From: Proales similis | Lineage: Eukaryota; Rotifera; Eurotatoria; Ploima; Proalidae | DNA length: 64,000 nucleotides | Direction of reading: 5' to 3' | NCBI GenBank assembly: GCA_019059635.1 | Contig: JAGVRJ010000008.1 | Coordinates: forward strand, 992,001 to 1,056,000 | Program-made: the position numbers and the translations under genes | Shown: piece by piece, positions 14,912-26,828 of the stretch | How the letters are laid out: the number at the start of each line of letters is the position of its first letter | Position numbering within the stretch: position 1 is the first letter of the stretch | The notes under the pieces: model-generated | What the model saw: only the letters and a program-made list of their open reading frames with translations | What the model was told of the DNA's origin: nothing | Database searches by the model: none

Positions 14912-15466
14912 ATGAGCAAGTCAAGGGCCACGATTGAGTTCGCCAAGAAGCTTGTTGAGAAGGGCATGATCACTGGTAGGCATCCACTTGTCTCTAGTTT
15001 ACCAATTTCATTTGTTCCTTACTTTGAACCTTAAGCGCCTACGGCCTCAAACAACCGAGCAACATTCAGCTTGTCCAAATACCACAAATACGGTTAGAGC
15101 CTTGAGATTTGAGTTTGCCCGCCTTTTCGCCGTTGACAAATAATCAACTTTCAGGATTGTTGACTGATGACTTGATGAAGGAGAGCCCAGTGATCAAGGA
15201 AGCGTTGAGACGTTTACCCCGCGACGTGTTTTTTGAACGTCAATACCGACTCACTCGAGCCATCAGCTTGAACACCGCAAAAACCGTTCTGCCCGAGACT
15301 GAGTGGACCACCGCCGAGACGGTATGCTTCAGTCAATTATTTGCTCGTTCGTTCTAGTTGATTTCGGTGTGTCGGACAGGACTTTCGATACCTTAGGCCG
15401 TTCATTGATCAAGTGCTTCAGGAACAGCAGGAGCGCGACGACTGGGAGAGCGGCAAGGTCCAATAA
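14912..15466 (+). CDS. UQCRB: Cytochrome b-c1 complex subunit 7 (14 kDa)
   Basis: Small nuclear-encoded subunit of mitochondrial respiratory complex III (yeast QCR7), on the matrix side of the complex. Four exons give about 124 residues: MSKSRATIEFAKKLVEKGMI, then TFSLSKYHKYGLL, TDDLMKESPVIKEALRRLP, FERQYRLTRAISLN and TEWTTAETDFRYLRPFID. The blocks KYGLL.DD, V.EALRRLP and R.YRL.RA are hallmarks of the family. Introns are 55-65 nt. The length is slightly above the usual 110-115 residues because of the N-terminus. AATAAA lies near 15561. Its 3' end converges with the GH65-like gene about 265 bases away. Confidence 0.96.
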
Positions 15467-15731
15467 AAATCGAACGCCCAGTAGAAAGGAACCAATTCTC
15501 TTTTAAACCGACACCTACAACCAGCACAAGTTGATTGCTTACTTCACCGTAACTAGAATATAATAAAACTGAAACAAAAAGAATTCAATGGCTGGACCAG
15601 ATCAAATCTAAAACCTAGCCATCAGGCGAAAAAAAGGCCCGTTTTGGGCTGACTAGCACTTTATTGCCACCCGAATTGAAAATTCGAGACTAATTTTGAA
15701 CAAGCAGACAAATTAAGTAGAAGAGAGAATT

Positions 15732-18700
15732 TCAAAACTGCAGAAGAGGATTGACCATCAATGCCAAAGCCACCAGAATAAAAGAGAAATTGAAAGAGGC
15801 CTGCGAACTGTTACGCGCTCTTCTCACGTAGTTTCTAAATTGAGTCGAGTAGACACTTGCTAGAATGTTCATGTTCTCCGTGTACGAGTTTTCGGTCTGA
15901 AGGCGCTGCTTTCGCGGCGCAAAGAACCAGGAATCGTCGTTTACGCTTATCTTGACCATGTCACCTCTCCTAAACGGTCGAACCTTGGCCTCACTGCCTT
16001 CGTAGGTGATAATCTCGAGCGAGTCGTCATTGGTCATCACAGAGCCTTCGGGACCACGGTTTCTCAAGCTCACAGAATAGGAGCGCAGGTCGTAGATCAC
16101 ATCGATTTTGTTGCCCCTGTAAACTAATCCGGTCACGTTCCAGCTATCGACGTTGGTGGCGGGCCGCTTGAACATCGGGTAGACTTGGCCATTTTGAATA
16201 ACTGTTGCTGCTCCTTGGTAATGAGGGTAGTGCTCTGATGGATAGATAATGTCAAGCTGAAAGTCTCGAGCCCTTATTCCACAATAGCCTCCCACGAACG
16301 CATGAATGTAGGCAGCATAGCCCGGCAAGTAGTGAAATGTGTTGGCCTCATATGAACTCGATCTGGGTCTTTCGCTCATCACCTTCAATATTGCAGTCTC
16401 TAAAGTAGATGTTTTGCTTTAAGACACTTGACGATCTTGTTACCTGAAACGGTCCCGTGAAAAACCTGCCGAAGCGGTTCATGTACTCTTTGGCTTTGTT
16501 CTCCTCGTTTAGTTCAAGATGACCGACCACAAACGAGCTGAACATGGTCGGACTGGCTGCATCGCTGGCTATTTGCTATTTGTCGTCTCAGATTGAAAAT
16601 TCGGACCAGACACTAGAGGAGTGCAAATAATCTCACCCGGGCGTAGTTGTCGTAAATGGCTTTCTTTTCAGAGTAGTTGAAATAGCGCTGGACGGGATAG
16701 TTAAGCAACGGCACAAATGTTTCATCGTTCACTTGGGCTGCATTGTAATTGTCGTACTCCAAATAGAGACGCCTGAAATTATCGAACGGCAACCGCACCC
16801 GATTAAATCTGTCATCGTATTCGTTCAGGAGATTTTGATTTGTTGCGTACGGATTTCTAAAAAGAAGAGACATCGTTTCAGGCCTATTTTAAAAACGGAA
16901 TCGGAATCCAGTTACTTTTCGGCCACAAGCAGCCCGTATTTGAACGTGTCCAAACTGAGGGCGGCCATAAAATTGGTGAATGCTTCATTATCCACTTCTC
17001 GGCCTTGATATCTCTCGCCGAACGACACGCCCTTGATCTCATACTGATTGAGTTGGCGATTGAACGTGAAACGTCTCAGCCAATACTGAGCGATCTCGTT
17101 TAAAAAGTCCTCGCCTCTGACCGAAGCGTCGTTCGAAAACGATTGGAGCAGGAACTCTTTGCTGTGCGTCATCCGGATGTGGGTGCGGATGGCGAAGCTC
17201 AAGTCGGCGCTTGTGTGAATTTTATTCTTGGCGTCGTCCAGTGGACTGACCTCCCCTCCGTAATCGCCTTGCTCCCACGGATAAAACAGTCCTTCGTAGC
17301 CTTGGTTCCGCGCATTCTCCCTCGCCTGCTCGTACATATTCAGATGATCTTCGTTCAGTCCTCGCCTCAGACGCGAGTTGATCACGCTTTTTGCGATCGT
17401 TGGGTCGAACATGGAAATGACGGGCAGAATGAACAGCTCCTGGTGATACATTACGTGACCGCCGTATGCCTCAGCGACTCTATCATTCCTGCCCGGCTGT
17501 GGATGACTCAAGTTCCAGTATTGCGGTTTGATTCCACCGTAGGCCAGACCAGCTTTAAACAGCTCAAATTGAAGCAAAGACTGTGATCGGATTCAGAGCT
17601 AGGAAGCCCCTTACCCGGACTGAGGCCATAAAACCGACCGTCATATTCAGATGGGACTGAGGCATATAGGTTGTAGAATGAGCTATAGAGCCGCTGAGCC
17701 ATCATGAAACCGTCGCTTTTGCTATCGCCTCCGTACTGCCCCTCGACAATCGCCGCCATTCCAGCCTGTTTCCATAGGTTCTCCCAAGCCTAAGAAATTC
17801 CCGGAACGGAAATCATCAATGAGCCCAAAGAGGCGGAGAAGAGCGAAAAAACTTACATCTACATGACTTGCGTAGAGACTGTTCGGATCTTGACGAAGCA
17901 TTCGATCTGCTTCGTCGAATGCGCTTTTCGCTCTGAAATTATCCGTGTCTACAGTCTGGATCAAATGCTAGAGAAGAGAAGCGATCCGAGTAAGGGGATT
18001 GGTTGCGAACAGCTTTAAGAGCAGACTGAAAGGGCCAACATTGAGATGCTTACAAAGTGGGTGGTGCTTATGTTCGGGTAGACAAGAAACTTGATCGGAA
18101 TATTGTTGTAATAGGTGTGCACTTGTTTGTTGCGTTTGTTAGGAAGTTCAGTCTGTGGAACGTTGCCCTGCAAGTAGCTTTAAAACTCGAATGAATACGG
18201 ATAGAGATGTTGGGGAATGAGATTGCTCTCTCACTAGATGCCATCGGCGAGCTCAAGTCGCTTTTCGATGAGGGTGGGTTTACGAATCTCTTGAAACTCG
18301 AGAGAAGCATTCTCTGGATTGTGAGCGAGCCTGTAATATGGCCGTCGATTGGGATTGACAATGTTGTTCACTTTGTCATAATCAAGTTCCAATTGGGTCA
18401 AATTAAATAGCTCAACAATAAGCGGCTTTCGTATCAAAAGGCGAACGTTGACTTCGTTCACAAGAAGATTTCGAAAGCGGCGATGCGCGTACATTCGCTG
18501 CGTGACCACGTACTCGTTGTTGCGGGTTTCAATCGTATAGATGCCACGCCGCGCGTCAAACTCGTAGGTTTTGACGTCATTTGCTGTTAAAAAGCTCAAA
18601 TAGGCATCGACCGCAAACATTGACGGCACTTTGTACCGGTGCGATCGTTCGCCGGCCCCATTGTAAAGGCCTAGAACCAAAATTGATTGGAATCACCTTT

Positions 18701-19129
18701 CTTGGTCTGGATTTGAAACACAGCGTTTACCGTTTACATAGATCGAGTCACTCTTAGCGACTGTGCCCAAGTAGCCGTTGCCAAGGAATGGCATCTCGTA
18801 TCTTGTCTCTGGCTCACTAGTGACCGGAGCATGAGAAAGCGTTCACTCAAAATGTTTGAAACATTCAAGCTTTACTTGTAGGTCTGAAACACAAACGGAT
18901 TGAGGTCCCAGTTGTCGGGCAAATTGACAAAGCGAGACGTCTGTGCAGATGGTAGCTGGTGAAAATTTTGAACCTGATTCGCCGACTGACGGCTTTGAGA
19001 AATCTGTCGCTTGCTCATGTGCCTGGCCTTATTGCTAGGCATTTGTTCACTTTTGACAGTATTCAGCATGGAGACAAGCGCCAGTGAGGCCAGTAGAAAC
19101 GCTAAAGTTCTGGTGAGCATTTTTTTCAT
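15732..19129 (-). CDS. Secreted GPI-anchored GH65-family glycosidase-like protein
   Basis: Glycoside hydrolase family 65 in the branch of animal PGGHG/ATHL1, which removes glucose from glucosyl-galactosyl-hydroxylysine of collagen; acid trehalase is in the same family. About ten exons give roughly 900 residues. Matching blocks: FLGNGYLGTVAKSD, NGLYNGAGERSHRYKVP, MFDPTIAKSVINSRLRR, ARNQGYEGLFYPWEQGDYGG, HTSADLSFAIRTH, VDNEAFTNFMAALSL and NTFHYLPGYAAYIHAFVGGY. A signal peptide follows the start (MKKMLTRTLAFLLASLAL). The C-terminus has an NSS site before a hydrophobic tail (FSFILVALALMV), typical of a GPI signal, whereas vertebrate PGGHG is cytosolic. The family motif around the general acid (PDEYH) reads GERYQ here, and the WDQD-type motif reads YHQE, so activity is doubtful. 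An alternative start lies 45 bases upstream. Confidence is high for the family and low for a substrate. Confidence 0.85.
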
Positions 19130-20022
19130 TTGAGTTCGAAAGACTCGATAATTATGCTGGCCGATTAGGGACACCTAGTTCGACTCTCATATCAGTCGAG
19201 CGTATGACTCATTCTCCCCGCTTATCACTCTGAGCAAACACGCTTATCTACCTGGAGAGCGAGGGACAGAGATTTTTATGACCTATTACCATTCGTTGTC
19301 TGCCTTTTCACTTGAATCGATTCTGGTCGAGTCACTTTCAGAACAACTATCTCCGAAATCAGCAAGACTCACAAGCGAGAGTTTTTCCCATTCAATTGCC
19401 AAATGAAGCATCCACTTGATGAAATTGCTCTAAATTGCTGAGCTATTTTTAATAAAAGCCGATTTCGTCTAGCCAAAGTAGCAAACTAACGCAAATATCA
19501 TCGCTGGCACTGGCCGCAATATTAAAGACACGAATGAAATAATAATTTTATAATTTGCGAATTGTAACTTTCAATTCCCATTCTCATGGATCTTCTAGAG
19601 CCCTTTAGAGTCCTTTAAAGCCCGATGGGTGACTTACATTAAATTTGCTTTAAAAGTAAAAAATCAGCATAATGAAAAAGTTTTTGATTCAAAAGAGACA
19701 TAAACATTAGAGCTTAGCTTTCCCATCACATTGTGCGAAATATCATTTTTCCATTTCTACCGTAGCCAGTAGGCAGTCGAGTGAGGATCGAACTGCGAGA
19801 CGACAATCGGGCTTCGAGAAATTATTAAAAATATTTAGAAGAGTGTCACGTTCATGCGCCTTCGTGTCGAGTAGCAGAATATATGGACCATGCATTTGTT
19901 TGAACGGCTTTTCGCTATTTTATTCGTGTAGCAAGGTCCATCTTTTAGAGTAGAGGTAGTATCCCACGGCTTCACTTTTTCAAGTATTTAAGGAGCTGAT
20001 AAAAGCTTGAGTTTTATCCAAA
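19130..20022. promoter_or_regulatory. GH65/protease divergent intergenic region
   Basis: Promoters of the GH65-like gene (left) and of the first protease (right) should lie here. A TATTTAAG element at about 19985, 38 bases before the protease ATG, could act as its TATA box. No gene seen. Confidence 0.4.
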
Positions 20023-21472
20023 ATGATTCTTTGCGATAGGAAAACAAACAAGCCAGCTAGTGGCAGGAAAAGGACCAACTCTTATGCCTGGCTCATAGGA
20101 ACGGGCTTGATTGCCCTTGTTTTCATCTTGTCATTCTTCTTGAGCCAAGGTTTGCCAATCATTTCTGCGTTTCTGCAAAATAGCTTCAAACAACTTAAAT
20201 ATTAGAACGAAACATGTTTTTTCCAACAGCACAAGTCGATTGTAAAGGAAGGACTTGTCCGTTTCAAATGGTTCCTCAAGAGACTAAAAGTGGCTGTAAA
20301 TGTGTGTGCAGGCCAGGTTACAACGGATACGCCGACGAGTACTGTGATGGTAAGACTTGTGAAAATAGATCATTTTCAGGTTGAGTTAAATTCAAAATTA
20401 GAGTGTGGAATTTCAGGTACGAGGCTGAATGTCAAAAGAATCGTGGGCGGAAAGGCATCAAACCGGGCAAGTTGGCCGGCCACCGCTTTCATTGAGATTA
20501 GCTACTCTTACAAATTTCCTTCGTCCTCTGACGCCAAGAATCTGTATAAATCGAGTTGTGCAGGGACTCTGATTGACAGGGAAACTGTGCTCACAGCTGC
20601 ACACTGCATACCTCAGACTTTGCTTGTTAGCAACGATTGGGAGGAAGAAGTCGAGATTGACTTCGCGCCGAATGAATTCCATCCCTCACTCGAGTCAGCA
20701 ATCAGCGTCTATCTCGGACTACACCAACTTGAAGATCTAGACCGGTTGCCCGCAAAAGTGATAAAACTGAATGTGAGAGCTATACTCAAGGTTGGAAGCT
20801 CAGATTGACTTTTGATAAAACCATAAATTTTTCTTGTTGTTCCTAGTCTAGCATCAAGATTACGACCCGATTTCAATGCGCAATGATGTCGCGCTCCTGA
20901 AATTGTCAAAACCAGCCCAACTGAATGAGCAGATTCAAGTTGCGTGTTTGCCTACGAAGCAATCAGACTGGTACCCGAATCCGCAACGGGACTCAATTGC
21001 GGTTGGCTGGGGCCACGTCGACAACCAAGGCGGTAGAGCGACTGAACTTAACAACGTCAAGTTAAAAATCTTCAACTCGACTCGTTGCGCTCCTTATGGC
21101 CTTGATAGATGGAATCAACACATTTGTGCTGGGCACCTACATGCAGAAGCAGGTGTCTGCTATGGTCTGTAAACAAAGTCCTGACCCTAAACTTTGCTAA
21201 AATGATTAAACCAGTAGCGGCCTTTAAGGCGACTCAGGCGGCTCGCTCTATGTAAGAGATGAAATAGGTGGAAAGAAAAAAGCAATCAGCGTTGGTATAA
21301 CCTCGATCCTGATCGGCTCCTGCGGGAACTATCTAACGCCAGCGTAAGCCAGTTGCAGAGAACATTTCGATTCAATTTCTCTGAACCGGTTTTTAGGGTT
21401 TTTGTTCGCACCAGTCACTACCTGGATTGGATCGAAAGTGAAAAGTACCGTCTAAGATCAAACGAGAGATGA
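20023..21472 (+). CDS. Membrane-anchored EGF/trypsin-fold serine protease 1
   Basis: Type II transmembrane serine protease. A short basic cytoplasmic tail is followed by a single membrane helix (AWLIGTGLIALVFILSFFL), one EGF-like domain (CPF to PGYNGYADEYCDG) and an S1 peptidase domain that begins after ECG. The zymogen cleavage site is VKR/IVGGK. The catalytic triad is complete: TAAHC, RNDVALLKL and GDSGGS. The residue six before the catalytic Ser (position 189 in chymotrypsin numbering) is Gly, not Asp, so preference for Lys/Arg is not expected. The Cys in ECG and the one in VACLP can pair and keep the active protease tethered. About six exons; the intron after the EGF domain is in the same place in all four paralogues. 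First of a tandem group; substrates are unknown. Confidence 0.88.
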
Positions 21473-21676
21473 TTAGACATTTGTTTGCAATTAAATCATC
21501 ACAGCGGGCGTCAGACTGAAGTCTAGCCATTCTACACGAATATGGCTTAAGACAGCTTCAGAGTTGAAATTCATTTGAGTTTGAATTGAATTTTACGCTC
21601 ATGTGCACAAAATAAAAGTGTATGAAAAGCGAGTAATGTGAATTAGAAATAGAAAATTCTCCAAAAGAGAAAAAAA

Positions 21677-23189
21677 ATGAAAAGCAATCGAGTTCAGCCT
21701 GCCTATGGGCTAGAGAAGAAATCGAGAAAATGCCTTTACCTTTCTATACTCGCCGTTTCTTTCCTTGTTGTCAGTATTATTGTCGCAGCCGTGTCTGCTG
21801 TTCTGATAGTTTTTAAAGGTTCGTGCCAAGCATTCTTTGCCGCCAGCGAATCAAGCTGATTAAAACAGTTTTCGAGGCCAAGGCTCAAAACAGTGAGACC
21901 CCAACAACCACAACGACTACAGAGCTGCCGCTTTGCGGCGATCGAATCTGTGATCCGCCAACATACTGCGATCGGAATGAGACTGTTCCCCGTTGCATGT
22001 GCAGTCCTGGTTACAACGGATACGCGAACGAATATTGTGACGGTAGTTCCGATCCGCTCTCGAACATTTGCAATACAACAGTAATCTAAACTTTCTCTGA
22101 TCGAAGAGTGCGGAGTGGCTTTTACTAACCAAACCATACTGCGAATTGTGGGCGGCCAAGCAGCAGTGGAGTCGAGCTGGCCCTCAGCCGTCTTCATCTG
22201 GTTTACTTATACCTACGATGTGCCCGCGTTGGGAATATACGCAGACGTAAAGTCCAGTTCGTGCACTGGATCTCTGATTGATAGAGAGACCGTCTTGACT
22301 GCTGCTCATTGTACGCCCACTTCTATAACTGTCACTGACTCATCTGGGACTCAATTTCAAATTCTTGTTGAACCCAATGCTTATCATCCGACGATCGAAA
22401 CTGCCTACAAAGTCTACTTGGGCTATCACGAGAACCCGGTTCAGGGTTGGAAACCGACTGGTGCAGTCGTTTCGGGTGTGAAAAATATTATTGTGGTAAT
22501 CAATTACACTGAGTTTACTTCATTAAGCGCAAGATTTTAAATGCCCGATTTAGCACCCAGATTACAATCGTGCTCTGCTTGTAAATGACATATCTCTCAT
22601 TAAGCTTATCAACCCGGTTGCACTCAACGAAAGAATTCAAATCGCCTGCTTGCCGGCAAAATCAGCAAGTTATCCACAGCCGTCAGTCGACGCCGTTGCA
22701 GCGGGTTGGGGCCAGGTGGACAACCTGGGCACTTCGGCTACACAACTCAACAATGTGCTGTTGAAAATTTACGATCAAAGCTATTGCTTCGGCTATGGAA
22801 TAACAGACTGGAGTATAAAGATTTGCGCAGGACTGATAAATTCTGGCTCGGGAATCTGTTTCGGTATGTTCCAACCACCATCCGACCAGATTTAAGCATT
22901 TTTCTTTTCTAAACAACGACGCAGGTGACTCGGGTGGCCCGCTCTATGTGCTCGAGAATTTAAATGGAAAGCAGAAATTCGTTGTGGCAGGAATTAGCTC
23001 CTATATAGTTGGCACTTGCGGCCACTTACTTAACCCATCGTAAGTTCAATTTTGTTTAAAGCACGTTCCGCAAAAGTGATAACCTTGATTAAACAAATCG
23101 AAAGGATATTCGTTCGGGTCAGTCAGTTTAAGGATTGGATTGAGCTGAACAGAAATCAATTTCGGTCGGATCAAGTCATTTTATTTTAA
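21677..23189 (+). CDS. Membrane-anchored EGF/trypsin-fold serine protease 2
   Basis: Paralogue of the gene just upstream with the same layout: cytoplasmic tail, membrane helix (LYLSILAVSFLVVSIIVAAV), Thr-rich stem, EGF-like domain ending PGYNGYANEYCDG, then ECG and the S1 domain. Cleavage site LR/IVGGQ; triad TAAHC, VNDISLIKL and GDSGGP. Position 189 is Gly (SGSGICFGDSGG), as in protease 1, so these two probably share a non-trypsin preference. The near-identical EGF end and the matching intron positions show a recent duplication. It ends FRSDQVILF then TAA. It has an upstream gap of only 204 bases. Confidence 0.9.
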
Positions 23190-23556
23190 AAATTCGAACA
23201 AGAAAAGAGAAATTCTAACTTGAGTTTGAAGTGAATCTATTGAATAAACAGAATCCTGCATCAAATAGAATGGGAGTGGGATATGTCGGAAGATGGTGCC
23301 TAGGAGTTGAAGATGCCAAAGGCAGGGAAGTGAAGAGAACGATGAATGGGTGAAAATTCACCTCAAACTTACTCTGGTTGATTGCGAGCAACTTGACTCT
23401 ACTCGTTCGGCGTCGGTGATTAAAAAAGCAAACTAGATTTGAAATAAGGCAACAAAACAATCCAACAAGCAAAGGTCAGAATTCGTAACCGGTTCAGTTT
23501 GCTGTTGTATTTCTTCTTGCTCATGTTCCGTTCAAGCTAAAGGGGAAAATATTTGA
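23190..23556. other. Intergenic gap between proteases 2 and 3
   Basis: Holds the 3' UTR of protease 2 (an AATAAA-like signal near 23242) and the promoter of protease 3. Nothing else is seen. Confidence 0.4.
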
Positions 23557-25024
23557 ATGAGCGGGGAGTTAGACTCAAGAGCAAGGCTCAAACGCCGCTT
23601 ATTCTGGAGCCTTTGCTTAGTGCTGGTGGTGGCTCTCGCTTTGGTCGCTTGTCTCGTATCTGTTCTGGCATTAAGTACGTAGCAGTTGCCAACTAGAAAA
23701 TTTGTAATTTACGCCAAGAATCGAACGAAATCAAGAGCCATGCTACATTAAACGTCAATGGTGCCATGCAGAAGCCGATTGCATCGACGAACCTTTTGCT
23801 GCTCAGTGCGTGTGCAAGCCAGGATTCGCTGGCGATGGACGTCACTTTTGCGACGGTAAGTCTATTTCATTCTCGCTTTCTTGAGTTTGAATTCATATGC
23901 TTTCGGATGCTCTCACCCAGAATGCGGCCTTGTTTATGCCGACAAGAATCTACGAGTCATAGGAGGAATTCAAGCGGTTAATCATTTTTTTCACGATTAA
24001 AGCTGTTGCCTTAGCCCTAACAAAGAAAACCATCAGGTGCCTCATAGCTGGCCATCGACTGCGTTCGTTACAATAAACTACAAAGAGCTGACCAAAATAG
24101 GCAACACGAGCAGCTTGATCGATGTGGAGTACCTTTGCGGAGGCACTTTGATAAGCCGAGACACTGTGCTCACCGCTGCCCATTGCTTAATCGATCAGGT
24201 CGACTTTGCTTTTAACGGGCAAACATACCAAGTTACGGTGAAACCGAACCCTTTGACGCCCAAATACGAGTCGATGTTCAAAGTCTACCTGGGCGGCCAC
24301 TCGAATATTTTTCTAAGTCATGACCTAGGCGCCACGTCTGTTCATGCAGTTCGTAGAGCCGTAAGAGTAAGCTGCTACATTCTGCGTCTGATACTAAAAA
24401 GATTGGTCAATCGGGCAAATTGAAAGCACGATGGCTTCACTGAGGCCGATTTGTTTGACGACATAGCCATACTCAAACTAGCATCGCCTGTCAATCTGGA
24501 TCAATTTGTCCAAGTCACTTGTCTACCTCCGACTCGCAGTAATGATTATCCACTGCCCGGCTCGAAAGTGATCGCGGCTGGCTGGGGTGTAACCGAAAAT
24601 GCCACAATGGCAAGCCAGCTCATGAACGTTCAACTTGAAGTCTACAACTCGAGCCGATGCAACTTGACTCTGCCAGCCATAGACAAGAATTGGAATTCGC
24701 AAATGTGCGCGGGCCTCTATCAAGGAGGTCGAGACACTTGTCAAGGTTTGATGCTTGAACCCGCTCTCGTCCTGAAGCTATTATTTCACATTAAGGCGAC
24801 TCGGGCAATTCGATTCACTACAAGGATCGTCTACAAGGAAAAGAGAAGTTCGTTAGTGTCGGAATAGTATCATACGGTGAAGGATGCGCTGAGCCAAGAA
24901 AGCCAGGGTAAGCCGAATTCAGACAAAACTAGACTTGGCTGCAGATTTACTCTCAACCATAAGGATTTATACCCGAATCAGCTATTATCTCGACTGGATT
25001 CGCTTCCATATGTCTAGAGATTAG
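23557..25024 (+). CDS. Membrane-anchored EGF/trypsin-fold serine protease 3
   Basis: Third member of the array. The helix is LCLVLVVALALVACLVSVLA; the EGF-like domain runs from PCYIKRQWC to AGDGRHFCDG, followed by ECG. Cleavage site LR/VIGG; triad TAAHC, FDDIAILKL and DSG in CQGDSGNS. Position 189 is Asp (GRDTCQGDS), so it should cut after Lys/Arg. The residue two after the catalytic Ser is Asn where almost all S1 peptidases have Gly (GDSGGP), which is unusual next to the oxyanion hole. The cysteine layout supports tethering as in the others. Ends FHMSRD then TAG; faces protease 4 tail to tail. Confidence 0.88.
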
Positions 25025-25269
25025 TCTTAAACACCTGTGCGATTTTGGCACCGTCTTGTGTCTCCAATTTTTCTTTTTATCAAACTGCACAGACATTGAA
25101 GGCCAAAATTTTCGATTAAAATAAAGTTTGAAAATTGGAAATGCACAGATGATAATATTTATTATTCGGTTTATCTGAGACATATTTTGCTGTTGGCTGT
25201 CGTTTGCTCTTTATGAAGTAATGTAATGTTCGATAGCAACAACAGCCTGTTGTCGAGAAATGAAAAAGG

Positions 25270-26828
25270 TCACAAATTTCGCATTATCCAGTCGTAATAG
25301 AAGCTGGTGCGAGTGTAGATTCTGAAAATAAGATTTCCGCTTTTAGTTTGGGGCTGACGAGACGAGTAGCTGGGAGAAAGAAAAAGAGGAAGGGCAATAT
25401 TCTCTTACCCGGGCTTGTTGGGCTTGCCACAGCTCTCTCCGTATGATACGATCCCTGCATGAACAATTCTCGATTTGTTCGCAATCATCGTTCGCACCAA
25501 AATTGGGCCGCCGGAGTCTCCTTGGCACGAGTCTTGGCCCCCATTTAAAACCCCTTTTTATTTCAATTATTAAATGTGTGGCCACGGTTTTTCCCAAACA
25601 ATGCGACAGAGAGAGAAGGGTCAGACAATAAGGGTGATCGATCACCTGCACAAACTTGCCGATTCCAGTCCTTTCTAGAGCCCACGATTACGCTCTGACA
25701 CCAAGTTCCGTTCAGCACGTTTATTCTCACATTGTTGAGAATGCTGGTCGTCTGGCCGTGTGGATATTTGGTGCCCCAGCCGACTATCGTACCGGTAGTG
25801 TTCACATGCGGAAAAGAACGCTCACGTGGCAAGCAAGCCAGCTGAACATTGAAACCGAGTTGAATATCATTCTCGAGCTCAAGAATGGCAATGTCGTTTA
25901 TAACATTGAGCTGATCGTAGTCCGGGTGTCTGGTTATTCTCTTGACTCTTGCTTGAACAATATTTGCCGCAGTGTTATTGTAAATGACCGAGCTGTTATG
26001 CACGCCAAGGTAGACACGGAAGGCTGATTCGATCTCTGGATGATATTCGTTTTTTCTCACCGGTATCACGAACACTCGGCCGTCCGAGTGCCGATACTCA
26101 AACTCTTGGATGACACAATGGCCTGCAGTCAACACCTGCAAGCGGTTTTCATCAAATTACAACGAGAAAGCGAGCAAGCTGATGAAACGCTCAGGTGGTT
26201 ACCGTCCTCCGAGTGATCAGGACTCCACCACACATGTAGCTGGTGCTTACGCGATATTCGGTGCCGTTTATGCGTAGATCACTGTAATATGAAACTATGA
26301 CAAGCGCCATTGACGGATGGCTGTGCGGCTCGGCTTCAACGCCGCCAATGATGCGCACGTTCGGCTTCTGATGAATGAGACCGCATTCTAAAAAAGATTT
26401 CAGCTTGTTATTGAATTTCAAATTGAATTTTCAACCGAGAACCGACCGTCGCAAAACTCTTGTCCATCGCCGGCAAATCCTGCATCGCAGACACATTCGG
26501 CTTGGAAAAACCGGTTCACACATGTTCCGGCGTGCGGATGGCACTTTGTCAAACTGCACGGAACTTTTCATCATACAAAAGCAGGTAAGATGCATGAGGC
26601 AATAAATGAAAACAGAACAAACTCATGCTGCTTACAAAATCCAAATAAGACGAGAAGAACCGTGGCTAGTAGAAGAATTAAAACGACCCAAGCAATCAGA
26701 ATGTAGTGAAATGGGGCCCAAGTGACTGTCCGTTTTGGTCTTGTTGCTGAACCATCCAGAGGCTCGATCGTGTTCTTTACCGTCAGTTGAACAGGCAATA
26801 AACGGCCCATGAGTGAAGAGCATTTCAT
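25270..26828 (-). CDS. Membrane-anchored EGF/trypsin-fold serine protease 4
   Basis: Inverted fourth member. The cytoplasmic tail [15 protein letters not shown] is followed by a helix ([20 protein letters not shown]), an EGF-like domain ([13 protein letters not shown] to GDGQEFCDG), then ECG and the S1 domain. Cleavage site VR/IIGG; triad TAGHC (Ala replaced by Gly next to the catalytic His), INDIAILEL and [11 protein letters not shown]. Position 189 is Asp, so trypsin-like specificity is expected. The EGF domain resembles that of protease 3 (GDGxxFCDG), so 3 and 4 form one pair and 1 and 2 another. The start could also be the ATG at 26810. Seven or so exons; one intron is about 90 nt. Confidence 0.88.

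Noticed and set aside
15732-19129. First impression of a hexamerin/hemocyanin-like protein
   Set aside because: No copper-site histidines; the blocks match GH65 (PGGHG/ATHL1) in order instead.
19780-19810. GGATCGAACT, resembling a tRNA T-loop on the minus strand
   Set aside because: The flanking bases cannot form the 5-bp T stem, and there is no A box at the right distance.
19945-19975. GAGGTAG (let-7 seed) in the gap before protease 1
   Set aside because: Only the seed matches; the rest of let-7 (AGGTTGTATAGTT) and a hairpin arm are absent.
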